This document shows positions 1-11,050 of a stretch of 64,000 nt of DNA, in pieces (positions within the stretch are counted from its first letter, which is position 1; every line of letters begins with the position of its first letter). Below the pieces are notes generated by a model. That model was not told the origin of the DNA. It searched no databases and saw only the letters and a list, made by a program, of their open reading frames with translations. The translations under genes and the position numbers were made by a program. The stretch is from Dryobates pubescens (Eukaryota > Chordata > Aves > Piciformes > Picidae): NCBI RefSeq assembly GCF_014839835.1, contig NC_071632.1:20044487-20108486 (forward strand), given 5' to 3'.

Positions 1-95
1 TAGAAATAGAAGATAGAAAATAAAAGAAGATAGACAATAGTAGAAGCTAAAAGAAGATAGAAGATAGAAGGCAGAGAGTAGAAGATAGAAGTGTG
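1..95. repeat. Degenerate purine-rich simple repeat (agaagatagaa)
   Basis: Repeated agaagatag-like units at the very start of the window; the repeat probably continues to the left. Confidence 0.7.
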
Positions 96-850
96 GCCTC
101 AGGAAGATATGGAGGAAGAATGGAACTGAGTGGAACTTCTGAGCTATGGAAGAAACCTAAGGTATAAACAGAAGCTCCAAGGTTGGAAGCTAACCTCTCC
201 ACAGCTGGAGATCTTCTCTGCAGCCACAAAGCTGGAGGAGGGAATGAGTTGTAGGTGAGGAGCAGATTAAAGACTTCACTGCCTGGCTGCCCCTGAGATT
301 ATGCCAGACTAAAACTCAGCCAATAGTGATCTGGGATGCAGTCAAGCACTCACTGATCTCACTGTGGAGACTCCTGAGGAAAGAAAAGTTGTGCTCCTCA
401 GGTTCACCAGATGAAACTTAGTGGACCTGAGCAGCAGACTGATCTCTGCCCTCAGCCAGCAGGCTGGATGGTTGGCATCAGTTGTGGTAAATTGGTTGTG
501 GCAAAGAATGTTTCCAGAGACTCAACTCCAACTAAATGGGAGCAAACTGTTAGAGCAATCCATGGCACAGCTTTAGTCTTGGGCATCTGTAACTTTCCCA
601 AACCATTTCTAGATGCTCTGGCAATGCCTTTGCAGGGATTGAACCCCAAAGGCAATTGGGATGTGGCTGTCTACCTGTGGAGGTAAAAGACCTTCATAGT
701 GCCAGTGCAAATCTTTCTATAGCATGGCCTCAGGGCCAGAGAACAGCCCTTGGAGCCTGGCTGTGATTGCCATGGCAGAACCTCTGCCTCCAGAGGATCC
801 AGGCTTGTGTAGAGTAAAGAGAATAATCAACCTCATCATAAGCACAAACA
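96..850. other. Unassigned sequence with short overlapping ORFs
   Basis: No host exon, CR1 or other family recognised. An ORF of 91 codons (411-686, plus) and one of 67 codons on the other strand overlap; neither resembles a protein I know. It may be an old, unidentified repeat. Confidence 0.3.
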
Positions 851-851
851 T

Positions 852-1190
852 AGCATCATAGAATCAATAAGGTTGGAAAAGACCTCAGAGATCACCAAGT
901 CCAACCTGTCACCCAACACCTCATGGCTAACTAAACCACGGCTCCAAGTGCCACATCCAATCCCCTCTTGAACACCTCCAGGGATGGTGACTCCACCACC
1001 TCCCTGGGCAGCACATTTCAATGGCCAATTACTCTTTCTGGGCAGAACTTTCTCCTCACGTCCAGCCTAAACCACCCCTGGCACAGCTTGATACTGTGTC
1101 CTCTTGTTCTGATGTTGGTTGCCTGGGAGAAGAGACCAACCCCCACCTGGCTACAACCTCCCTTCAGGTAGCTGTAGAGAGCAATAAGGT
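852..1190 (-). mobile_element. CR1 LINE 3' fragment
   Basis: Starts with the inverted tail (atagaatcaataaggttggaaaagacc style) and runs into the inverted C-terminal ORF2 region (cctccctgggcagcacatt). Confidence 0.9.
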
Positions 1191-1195
1191 CATAA

Positions 1196-1262
1196 CAGAG
1201 ATAACAGAATGGTGGGGGTTGAGAGGGACCTCTGGAGATCATCTAGTCCATCCCATACAAGA
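1196..1262 (-). mobile_element. CR1 LINE short 3' end
   Basis: Inverted CR1 terminus (gagagggacctctggagatcat) of a second copy directly after the first. Confidence 0.7.
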
Positions 1263-1267
1263 AGGCT

Positions 1268-1665
1268 GAGGAGAGGCTTCTTGAAAGGGCTTGCAATGGT
1301 AGTGTGAGGGTAAAGGGGTTTGAGCTGGAAAAGAGGAGACTGAGACTGGGGATAAGAAAGAAATTCTTCACAGTGAGGGTGGGGAGACACTGGAGCAGGA
1401 TGTGGATGGCCTCTCCCTGGAGATGTTCAAGGCCAGCTGGGGTGAAGGCTTGAGCCCCTTGGGCTGGTGGGAGGTGTCCCTGCCCTTGGCAGTGGGTGTT
1501 GGAAGTAGATCTTTAAGATGCCTTCCAACCCAAACCATTCTATGGTTCTGTGGCTCTGTGATTCTGTGGCTCTGTGATTCTGTGACTCTGATTCTGTGGC
1601 TCTGTGATTCTGTGGCTCTGACTTGGTGATTCTATGACTCTACGATTCTGTGATTCTACTGTGGC
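1268..1665 (+). mobile_element. CR1 LINE 3' fragment with expanded octamer tail
   Basis: Plus-strand 3' end (ctggagatgttcaaggccag, then ccttccaacccaaaccattc) followed by about 110 bp of attctgtg/ctctgtgg units, an enlarged form of the normal CR1 8-bp tail. Confidence 0.9.
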
Positions 1666-1994
1666 CTTATGATCTTATCTGCAGAGAAGCACAGAAGACT
1701 TCAGCAAGGTCTGAGGTGTGCAAACAGCAGAACTGGGACCTTCTGTGCTTGCTGTTGCCCCAGTCTGGATGAAGTTCAGCTTGGAAGCCCCAAGGGGACA
1801 GGCTCCCTGCTCCCCTGAGCCTCCCAGCCTGCCCTGCCCAGCTCTTTAATTTGGAAAAGGTGAGCACTTGTGGCAAAGCTTTGTGCCATTTAACTTCTTG
1901 TTGCTGTTGCTCCAGCTGATGGGAAACTCACTGCCTTTCCAACACAGGGGTCATTAAACTTATTAAAAGGGTAAATATAGCTACTCCCTTTGGG

Positions 1995-2232
1995 GATTTC
2001 TTCCTTCTTTTTCTTTTCTTTTCTTTCTTTTCTTTTCTTTTCTTTTCTTTTCTTTTCTTTTCTTTTCTTTTCTTTTCTTTTCTTTTCTTTTCTTTTCTTT
2101 TCTTTTCTTTTCTTTTCTTTTCTTTTCTTTTCTCTTCTCTTCACTTCTCTTCTCTTCTCTTCTCTTCTCTTTTCTTTCTTCTCTTTTCTTTTCTCTTTTC
2201 TTTTCTCTTCTTCTCTTTTCTTCTTCTCTTTT
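1995..2232. repeat. (TTTTC)n pyrimidine microsatellite, grading to TTCTC units
   Basis: More than 20 perfect TTTTC units from about 2,003 to 2,133, then mixed TTCTC/TTTTC units. ORFs rich in S, F, L or K, R, E here are artefacts. Confidence 0.97.
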
Positions 2233-2431
2233 CTCCCTCTCCCTCTCCCTCTCCTCTCCTCTCCTCTCCTCTCCTCTCCTCTCCTCTCCTCTCCCTCTCC
2301 CTCTCCCTCTCCCTCTCCCTCTCCCTCTCCCTCTCCCTCTCCCTCTCCCTCTCCCTCTCCCTCTCCCTCTCCCTCTCCCTCTCCCTCTCCCTCTCCCTCT
2401 CCCTCTCCCTCTCCCTCTCCCTCTCCCTCTT
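2233..2431. repeat. (CTCCCT)n hexamer array with a (CTCCT)n core
   Basis: ccctct hexamers flank about ten ctcct pentamers, then run nearly perfectly to 2,430. Contiguous with the preceding TTTTC array. Confidence 0.97.
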
Positions 2432-3785
2432 CTTTTTCAATTGATTATTTCTCAGAGGTAAAACTTTTTCATGCAATGGCACAACATCAGCAGTAATTAG
2501 ATTAAGGAGAGGGGGAGGGAGGGAGCTGTTGAATTTATTCTTGTTTTTTGTTTTCTCTGAGAGCTATAAAGCAGAAATGAAACAAACCTGACTTTATATT
2601 TGCAGACAAGTGTGTGTGTGTCTTTATGGAGTTCCCTAATACTTGCCAGTTTTTGCTCTTTTTTATCCCCCCCCCCTTTCAAAGCACTGCAAGCAATAAC
2701 ACTGTGGGATGATAGAACCCTTTCTCTTGCTTCTTGTTTCCTTTCCAATAATGAATAAGCTTGAAGGGCATTATTTTAACTAGGCTCTTGTAATCCTTTA
2801 ACAGGGCTTGTTGAAAATAAGACCCAGCACTGCCAGACACCAGGCAGCAAAAAGCTGCTTAGTGCCAAACTCCTTGGCACTGGAGAAGCTGGGAATTGGC
2901 TGCTTTTGCCTCCTCTGCTGTGCTTGGATATCTACCTTCCTGGGTCCCCAAGGGGGCTGGAATCCAGGCAGCACCTAAAACTTGGTCCCTGTCCTCAAAG
3001 AGGGACCAGGCTCACTCTGTGTGTCACACCTGGTTGAAGGAACTGCTTCCAGGATGGGCTGAGCCTCAAGGGGTTTGGAAGGTCTCTGTGCTGTAGGGTT
3101 GATGCTATAGCTTGAAATCACATAATGATGTAGCAACTCCAGCTCCTAGTCCTGACAGGCATGGGGGAACACTTCAAAGCACCAAGTCCAAAAGCTCTGA
3201 AACCAGAAGGCAGTTAAGAGAACCTCAGACTAGCTGTTAAGGATCTTAGAAGGGTTTAAGGCCATCTTGCTACTGTCAGAGGAGAGGAAAGGATCACACG
3301 CTCTCAGAGTCAAGATCTGCAGCTCAGCAGCTCTTGGGTCAGTCCTTTGCTCTCCCACCTGGGGAAGGACACTTTGCCTCTGAGCTCTCCCACAAAGTGT
3401 GTGAGAGTCCTTTTTATGCCCATGTCAACCATCACCCTGAGCCAGGAGTTGATCCTAGCAGTCCCTGTGGATGTGGCTTACTGGCTTGGGCATGTGGATG
3501 GCGAGGATGAGGTGTCATGGGACTCAGAGAGAGCTGAGCCTTTGCCTCCTTGATTTGCTGATACAGCAGTAGCAATGCTCTCAGTGACAATTCTCACCCC
3601 ACTGAAGAGGACCATGAACAGGTCCAGCCTTTTCTAAAGGATGAGAGAGAATGGCTGTGGGATAGGTGCTAGAGAAGGAAGCAGCTGAAGTGCCCTGGGT
3701 TTGCCCCAACTTTCCTACCCAAGAAGGTGCTGCTCAGCACCCTCAGCAGAAAAAGAAAAGAAACAGAAACAATTACACAAATCTC
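2432..3785. other. Unassigned intergenic sequence
   Basis: AT-rich then mixed sequence, with a short (GT)n near 2,612 and a C run near 2,670. No gene or repeat family recognised. Confidence 0.4.
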
Positions 3786-3789
3786 TCCC

Positions 3790-4012
3790 TTCTCTCCAGC
3801 CTGAATCTCCCTCTCTAGTTCAAACCATCTCCCCTTGTCCTGTCACAGCAGGCCCTGCTCAAAAGTCTGTCCCCAGCTTTCTGCTCAGCCCTTGAAGCAC
3901 TGAAGGCCACCAGAAGGTCTCCCTGGAGCCTTCTCCTCTCCAGGCTGCCCAAGCCCAACTCTCTCAGCCTGGCCTCCCAGCAGAGGGCTTCCATCCCCTT
4001 GACCATTTTTTG
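3790..4012 (-). mobile_element. CR1 LINE fragment
   Basis: Inverted ORF2 C-terminal region (tctccagcctgaatctccct, then agcccttgaagcactgaagg); same subfamily as the copy at 26,885. Confidence 0.8.
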
Positions 4013-4814
4013 TGGCCCTTATGATGATAAAGAAGAGTTAAGAGCAGCCACACGATGGACTTGCACTGGATCATCCAGACCATGGTTCCCCATGGCAGCA
4101 ACCTCTCCACTGCGCATTTGTCCCTTCTCAACAGCTCTAACAGCACTCAACTGATCAGTAGTGGTCGACTAAGGTCAAGGTCACGGGGCTTCATCACCTC
4201 CAACAGTCTGACTTTGGGCCAGAAGTCATGACTTGCCCTTGCCCTGCCACTGGCCTGCTCATGGCCATGGCTACTGCCCCAGCTGTGGAGCTGAGAGCTC
4301 CTTCAGGACCTTTGAACCCAAAGGAAAAGCAGCCCTGAGAGCCGGATGAAGCCTTCCATTAATCACATCACCTAGGGATCATGAGGAGTGTTGAAAAAGC
4401 TTTGGGAAGCCAGAGATAAGCTCCCCTGGCTGCTTCCTCCTTGCCAGTGAGCTCATCAGAGTGCTTACATTTTCCACTCACGTCTGAAGAGCCTGCTGGG
4501 GCAGGTGACAGACTGGGGCAGCTACCTGCACACAGCTGGGAAAAACAAACAGGGCCTGGAGATAAGAGAAAGTGGCAGAACAGAGAGATAAGGAGAAGAC
4601 TCAAACACTCATCTCTCCTCTTTTCATCCTCTCCATTTCCTCCCAGGAGCAGCAGAGTTCACAGCACTCTGCTCTCCAGCCTGAACTTCAAGGGCAGGGT
4701 GATCAGCATCACTTTCACAATGGACTTCTGTTCTCCATGGCAGAAAGGTGAAGTTTCACATAGCTTCTGAAGACACCATCCCTGCTGGCCTCAACACATG
4801 CTACAGAGCCTCAG
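4013..4814. other. Unassigned intergenic sequence
   Basis: No exon or repeat family recognised. Confidence 0.4.
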
Positions 4815-4912
4815 CATGGTGAGGGCTGAAGATCACCCAGTCCAACCCCCCTGCTCCAGCAGGGCACCCACAGCAGCAACAATGCCCAGGGTGGGGTTGG
4901 AATCTCTTATTG
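4815..4912 (-). mobile_element. CR1 LINE short 3' fragment
   Basis: Inverted terminus (gatcacccagtccaaccccc, then gctccagcagggcacccaca), ending oddly in a forward-looking ttctatgattct. Confidence 0.65.
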
Positions 4913-5034
4913 CTTCTATGATTCTAAGTAGCACTTCAAGTCAACCTTAACTCTGTGTGCAAGGCCTGCAGAAGGGCTCAGGGTAGGAACTGGCGAGGGC
5001 ATGAGCTGGGCACTCATCTTTCCTCCAAGGCAAG

Positions 5035-5480
5035 TGGACTCTCTCCAGCAGCTGCCTGCCCCTCTTGAACTGGGCAGCCCAGATCAGGACCCACTACTCC
5101 AGATGAAGCCTCACTAAGGCAGAGTAGAGGGGGAGGAGAGTAGAGGGGGAAGAGAGTAGAGGGGGAGGAGAACCTCCCCGGACCTGCTGGCCACAGTCTT
5201 CTTCATGCCCCCCAGGAGACCATTGTCCCTCTTGGCCACAGGGCACATTGCTCTCTCACGGTAAACTCACTGTCCACCAAGACTCCAAGGTCCTTCTCCG
5301 AGGTGCTGCTTCCCAGCAGCTCAGCCTCTCGCTCACCTGTGCTGTGCACAGGCTTACTTCTGCCCAGGTGGAGGACTCTGCACTTCTCCATGTTGAACTT
5401 CATCAGGTTCCTCGCTGCCCAACTCTCCAGACTGTCCAGATCAAGCCCAATAGCCCAGTCCCCTGGTGTGCTGGCTGAGA
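5035..5480 (-). mobile_element. CR1 LINE, ORF2 internal fragment
   Basis: Minus-strand reading gives LMKFNMEKCRVLHLGRSK and SEKDLGVLVDSEFTV, the CR1 segment just after the reverse transcriptase core. Contains a small gtagagggggagga tandem at 5,121-5,170. Confidence 0.85.
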
Positions 5481-5984
5481 GGACTCCTCTCATTTGGATC
5501 CTTTCCTGCCCTAGCTGTCAGAAGACCGCAATGGGAGGATGTTTTCCTGGAGCAGCATCTTTGCTGTGGTCCAAATGAGTCCCTTCAGGGAGCAGCCATG
5601 GGGCTGAAGTTTCAGCAGATTTTGAAGAGGAGATTTTTCTTGCTTTGGAAGAGAAGACTTTTGAGCTTTAAAGATCACAGAAGAGCTGCTCAGACAGCGT
5701 GGCCTAGATCAGCTCAGTGGTTTGAACACCAGTGCCTGCTTGAGATGCTCTGGAAAATACCCACTGGCTGTCCCTCTGCTTCTAGTCATGAGCATGGCTC
5801 TGCCACACAGCTTGTGTGGACTTCTCAGGTACCTCACAGTGCTTCAGGTGGCTTTGGGCATCTGTGGTTAGGCAACTGGACCACACCTTGGGCTCCATTC
5901 ACTGTAGTGAGGTTCATTTTGGTTACACCAAATGTCTGGGGTTGTTGTGACACCCTAGGAGGATGACATAGGGTAAAGAGATTA
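5481..5984. other. Unassigned intergenic sequence
   Basis: Open on the plus strand (5,466-5,966) but the 166-codon translation resembles no known protein and shows no splice framework. Confidence 0.4.
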
Positions 5985-6530
5985 GGACTCTGCTCTGCTG
6001 AGACCCCAGCTGGAGCACTGTGTCCAGTTCTGGAGCCTCTGTTACAGGAAGGACCTGAAGGTGCTGGAAGGTGTCCAGAGAAGGGCCACGAGGAGGAGCA
6101 GAGGGCTGGAGCTGCTCTGCTGTGAGGACAGACTGAGGGAGTTGGGGTTGTGCAGTCTGGAGGAGAGAACACTCTGAGGAGACCTAATTGTGGCCTTCCA
6201 GGATCTGAAGGGGGCTCCAAGAAATCTGGGGAGGGACTTTGGAGGCTGTCAGGGAGTGATAGGACTGGGGGGGATGGAACAAAACCAGCAATGAGTAGAT
6301 TCAGATGGGATGTAGGGAAGAAGTTGTTCCCCATGAGGGTGGTGAGAGCCTGGCACAGGTTGCCCAGGGAGGTGGTGGCAGCCTCCTGCCTGGAGGTGTT
6401 TGCAGCCAGGCTGGAGGTGGCTGTGAGCAACCTGCTGTAGTGTGAGGTGTCCCTGCCCATGGCTGGGGCTTGGAACTGGCTGAGCCTTGAGGTACCTTCC
6501 AAGCCTGACAATTCTGTGATTCTATGACCT
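5985..6530 (+). mobile_element. CR1 LINE 3' fragment
   Basis: Long plus-strand copy from gctgagaccccagctggagc to the tail ctgtgattctatg; includes the ORF2 C terminus ([17 protein letters not shown]). Confidence 0.93.
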
Positions 6531-7334
6531 ATGGGAGGCTCTTGGTGGTGACCTCCTGGAACAGCAGCTACAGCTCCAGAGCAGCTACAGCTCCAGAGCA
6601 GCTGCAGCCCCACTGCAGCTACAGCCCCACAGCTCCCCAGATTGCCCCAAATCCTGGTGCATGAGGAGCTGAACTGAACCCTGGGTGTCCAAGCCTAACC
6701 AGACAAGAGAGCCTTTGCCAGCATGAAGTCTCTTAAAGCTGGGTGTTTGGAATATTTGCTTTGGCTGTGGAAAACTCCTTTTCCTGCTGGAAATTCCTGT
6801 CATTTTGCTACCAAGGAACACATCTTATCTGCTGAGCATGGCTCCCCTTAGAAAAACTCTTTCACTTTGGTCATGGTTAAATAGCCACTGGGACAGGGAA
6901 AGAAAGTTCAACTCATTCCACAGCTGAAAGGTTCAGGCATGTCCTGGGCTAGATCCTCTGCAGCATGAACTTCTGCTTTGGGTAGAACCTCTCCTGTGCC
7001 TCCAAAGCTGGAGGAGCTGACCTCAGCTCATGGTCTTGCAGCAGAGCTTTAGCCTCTTTGCTGAGTGTCCTGGTGATTTAGGGTCGAGATAAGGTGGCTT
7101 GAGGTTTGTTCCTGTGAACACTCTGCAAGGTTCTTCCTGTCTCCAGCTGCTCACTCAAAACATTTCATGCTGGAAATGCTCCTGCTCTGTGCTCTGGGTT
7201 CAGAGTGGGTTTTGCTGTGCAATCAAATGCCCAGAGGCTCCTTCTGATAAAGTCTCTCTGGTCTCAAAAGCAAGGACAACGACTTGCTCCTAAGAAATGA
7301 GTCATCAGCTGTGGGATTTCAGCCCAGAGCTGCA
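6531..7334. other. Unassigned intergenic sequence
   Basis: Contains a small tandem of agctacagctccagagc units (6,561-6,625). No gene seen. Confidence 0.4.
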
Positions 7335-7500
7335 TATAAAAGGGTGGTCAGGCACTGGAAGTGGCTGCCCAGGGTGGTGGTGGAGTCCCCATCCCTGGAG
7401 GTGTTCAAGAAACCTGTGGCCATGGCACTTGGGGACATGGTTTGGTAGCCATGGTATTGACAGGTCCTTTCCACCTTTCTCCAGTGCCTGATTCTCTAAC
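7335..7500 (+). mobile_element. CR1 LINE 3' fragment, degenerate
   Basis: gtggtggagtccccatccct and ggtgttcaagaaacctgtgg are recognisable; the tail is eroded. Confidence 0.75.
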
Positions 7501-8377
7501 AACCTGTCTTTGACCACCCCTTCCAGAGGGAGCCTGGAGCTTCCTGAATCAAGGACAGATGTATCTTGTCCTCTTGTCTTGCTTCCTCCCTCCCCTTCCC
7601 CAAAGCCTTTCATCAGTCCCTTTGAGGTGGGTCTCAGGGCGAGTCCAGCTTGCAAAATGCAAGCCAAAAGGAGACAAGCCAGCTTGGAGCTGGGAGCAAG
7701 AGCGTGTTGTAAGCTAGAGAGCAGAAGTCCTCTGGCCCCAGCAAACACCAGCCATTCCCCCATGGCCTTAGGGCTCCAGGGCTTGGCTTTTGTTTTTTCC
7801 ACATACTGCTCCATTTATTATTTTGCCAGTTCCAAGTATAGCAAAATTCACAGAGTGAGAAAAATCTCATTTGGAGTTGGTTTTGGCTCCTCTCTCGCAC
7901 TTGGACTCGTTTGGGAGAAGGCTCTTTGTACTTTATTACAGCAAATGCCCACAGGTTATTATTTTGGAGAACCATTAGGGAAAGGAGTTTGAGGAAGGGA
8001 GGGGCTGGGGGGTGGGCAGTGGGTTAAGGAGGGGTGCAGGAGGAAAGGTGCAAAGCTCCTCTGAACTGCATCATTTTTCACCTTGCCATAAAAACAAATG
8101 GTGGAGAGAACCCAAGCTAATAAACACCCCTTGAGAACAGGGAGGGGGTTCACCCCACCTCTCCCTCTTTGGCTTTGAGGGTGGTTTGGGTTTGTTGGGG
8201 TTGTTTCTTTCAGTTCTTTTTAAACATGTGTAAAGCTCATGAGAAAGAAAAGAGAGAAACAAATAATTCTGTTTAGAGAGGCACAGCCTGGGCCACAGGA
8301 GCCTGAAAAGCACCGAGGGGAAAAGCTGGGTTTGGGTATGGCCAGAGCAGGGAGGCAGGGAGGCAGATGGATGGCAG
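7501..8377. other. Unassigned intergenic sequence
   Basis: No exon or repeat recognised; ends beside the purine tract. Confidence 0.4.
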
Positions 8378-8690
8378 AAAAGAAGGAAGGGGAAGGGGAA
8401 AAAGGGAAAGAGAAAAGGGGGAAAGGGGGAAGGGGGAAAGGGGGAAGGGGGAAGGGGAAGGGGAAAAGGGGGAAGGGGAAAGGGGAAAAGAGGGTAAAGG
8501 GCAAAAAAGGGGAAAAGGGAAAAAGGGGAGAAGGGAAAAAGGGGAGAAGGGGGAAAGGGGAAAAAGGGGAAAGGAGAAAAAGGGGAAAGGGGAAAGGGGG
8601 AGAAGGGGAAAAAGGGGAAAAAGGGAAAAGGGGAAAGAGGGAAAAGGGGAGAAGGGGAAAAGAGAAAAAGGGAGGGAAAGGGGAAGGATT
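8378..8690. repeat. G-rich polypurine tract (GGGGAAA-like)
   Basis: About 310 bp almost wholly of G and A on the plus strand, with many runs of three or more G. Confidence 0.95.
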
Positions 8691-8775
8691 GGAATCACGA
8701 AAGCACAGACCTGGATTCCCCTGGGGCAGGATTCATGGTCACAGCAAGCTGGGTGATGTAGTTGACATGTCTGAG

Positions 8776-8868
8776 GGATGGGATGTGTGGCTGGGATGGG
8801 ATGTGTGGCTGGGATGGGATGTGTGGCTGGGATGGGATGTGTGGCTGGGATGGGATGTGTGGCTGGGA
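8776..8868. repeat. 18-bp minisatellite, about five units
   Basis: Unit gggatgggatgtgtggct repeated about five times with near identity; reads WDVWLG in one plus-strand frame because the unit is a multiple of three. Confidence 0.95.
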
Positions 8869-9034
8869 TGTCACTTCATGCAACAGCAAGCTACAACCCC
8901 CATGGAGGGCCCCTGGGGACTGTTGCATGGAGGCACTGAGTCATGTACCTGCTGTGGGGAGAAAGAGAGATGGAAGGGCACGGCGTGGAGGTGCTCAAGT
9001 CCTTGCACAACTCAGGCATGATGGGAAGCAGAAA

Positions 9035-9147
9035 AATTAAGGCCTTGGGGCAACCAAGTCTAGCTGAGAGGCTTCCCTGCCCCATGGCAAGGGGGGCTGG
9101 AGCAGATGAGCTCTGAGGCCCCTTCCAACCTAAGCCATTCCATGATT
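9035..9147 (+). mobile_element. CR1 LINE 3' fragment
   Basis: Degenerate plus-strand terminus ending gccccttccaacctaagcca and ttccatgatt. Confidence 0.75.
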
Positions 9148-9443
9148 AAATTCTGGTTTACTCTATGACAAGGAGGTGGACAGAGGATGTTTTTCTGTTG
9201 CAGCTTCTCAGTGCAATGAACACAAGAGAGAAGATCACTAGTCCAAGATATTTAATAAGAAGAAATTACAGCTTGGAAGTCCTCTGGGCACATGAAATGC
9301 ACCTAATGCACAGCTCTAGAGTGGTCTACAAACATCAGCACAACACTTTTGCTCTAGCATGGACGTGGTGGGCTACCACAGAACACTAAATCAGGTGCAA
9401 CAAGCCAGTGCTTAAAGACCCACAGTAAAAAACATGGCAGCAG

Positions 9444-9533
9444 TAATGATAATAACGATAATGATGATGATGATGATGATGATGATGATAATAATAATAA
9501 TAATAATAATAACAACAACAATAATAATAATAG
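9444..9533. repeat. (GAT)n-(AAT)n trinucleotide array
   Basis: About eight gat units followed by interrupted ata/aac/ata triplets. Confidence 0.95.
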
Positions 9534-10119
9534 CAGCTCAATTAAACATGAAGTCTTTCATTTTGGCAATCCTGGTGTTTGGACTAAGCCAGGTCAGGAG
9601 ATTTCTTCCCTGTCAGCACCAGGCTCAGTCAACAGAAAGTTTTGTGCAAAAGCCACTCTGAGAAGTCATGAAAGGAGCAGATGTGTAAACATGTCTTCTT
9701 CCCACAGTGACACAAGAGGGGCTGGGAAACAAAGAGAAGCCCAGACAAATCTTTTATTTCACAGTATATAGTGGATGTCAAGATCACCACACTCAGCCTA
9801 GAGGTAAAGTGCATGCCAGTATAAATGGAGAACTCATGGAGCAGAAGCACGTTTCACTCCAGTGCTACCAAACTATGAAGTATTGCCAGCCAAGGATGAA
9901 GGAACACAAAAAAAAGAGCTTGAACACAAGCAACTCAGCACAGCCTCCTGCACCTTTCTTCAACAGGTTGGCTGAATGACTCTGAAACAGGGAAGTTTCA
10001 CACTGAGTATCAGTGGAAGGAGCAGTTCAAAGCTTCGCTTGTCAGAGATATTGCAGCAGAGGTGTTGTGTTTGAAAGGAATACAAGGAGATGAGGTTTTT
10101 TTAATAGAAAAGAGATATT
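9534..10119. other. Unassigned intergenic sequence
   Basis: No exon or repeat family recognised. Confidence 0.4.
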
Positions 10120-11050
10120 ACAAAGAAAAGACAAGGGGGGGAAAGGAAAAAAAGAAGGAAAAAAGAAGGAAAAAAGAAGAAAAAAAAAGAAAAAAGAAAA
10201 AAAGAAAGAAAAAAGAAGGAAAAAAGAAGGATAAAAGGAAAAAAGAAGGAAAAAAAGAAAAAAGAAAAAAGGAAAAAAGAAGGAAAAAAGAAAAAAGAAA
10301 AAAGAAAGAAAAAAGAAAAAAGAAAGAAAAAAGGAAAAAAGAAGGAAAAAAGAAGGAAAAAAGAAGGAAAAAAGAAGGAAAAAAGAAGGAAAAAAGAAGG
10401 AAAAAAGAAAAAAGAAAAAAGAAGAAAGAAGAAAAAAGGAAAAAAGAAAAAAGAAAAAAGAAAGAAGAAAGAAAAAAGAAAGAAAAAAGAAGAAAGAAGA
10501 AAGAAGAAAAAAGAAGAAAGAAAGAAGAAAGAAAAAAGAAGAAAAAAGAAGAAAGAAAGAAGAAAGAAAAAAGAAGAAAGAAAAAAGAAGAAAAAAAAGA
10601 AAAAAAGGAAAAAGAAAAAAGAAAAAAAGAAAAAAGAAAGAAAAAAGGAAAAAAGAAGAAAGAAAAAAAGAAAAGAAAAAAGAAAAAAAGAAGAAAGCAG
10701 CAAAGAAAGGAAAAAGGAGAAAGGAAGGAGGACCAAGAAAAATGAAGAGGAAAAAAGAAACAAATTGAAGAAAAGAATACAAAGAAAAAAAGGAAAAAAA
10801 AATGAAAAAATGAAGGAAAAAATAAAAAAATAAAAAGGGAACAAAGAAGAAAGGAAGAAAAAAGAAAGCAAAAAAGGACAAAGAAGAAAAGAAGAAGAAA
10901 GAAAAGAAGAAGAAAAAAGACAAAAGAAAATTTAAAAAATAAAAAAGGGGGAAAAAAGAAAAATAAAGAGGAAAGAAGAAAAAAAAAAGGAAGAAAAAGA
11001 AGAATAAAGAAAAAGAGGGGAAAGAAAGAAGGGGAAAAAAGGAGGGCAAA
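10120..11050. repeat. Long polypurine (GAAAAA)n tract
   Basis: About 930 bp made almost entirely of A and G on the plus strand, mainly gaaaaaa/gaaggaaaaa units with no fixed period. The long K/R/E and F/S/L ORFs here are not genes. Confidence 0.97.

Noticed and set aside
1890-2496. ORFs with RERE or SPSP repeats
   Set aside because: Direct translation of the TTTTC and CTCCCT arrays.
5834-6613. 259-codon minus-strand ORF and similar ORFs elsewhere (41,673-42,455; 26,744-27,511)
   Set aside because: They lie in or across CR1 copies and read the CR1 or its complement, not a host gene.
8239-9040. ORFs of 260, 141 and 129 codons with WDVWLG or GKGEK repeats
   Set aside because: Caused by the G/A tract and an 18-bp minisatellite whose unit is a multiple of three; no splice or start context.
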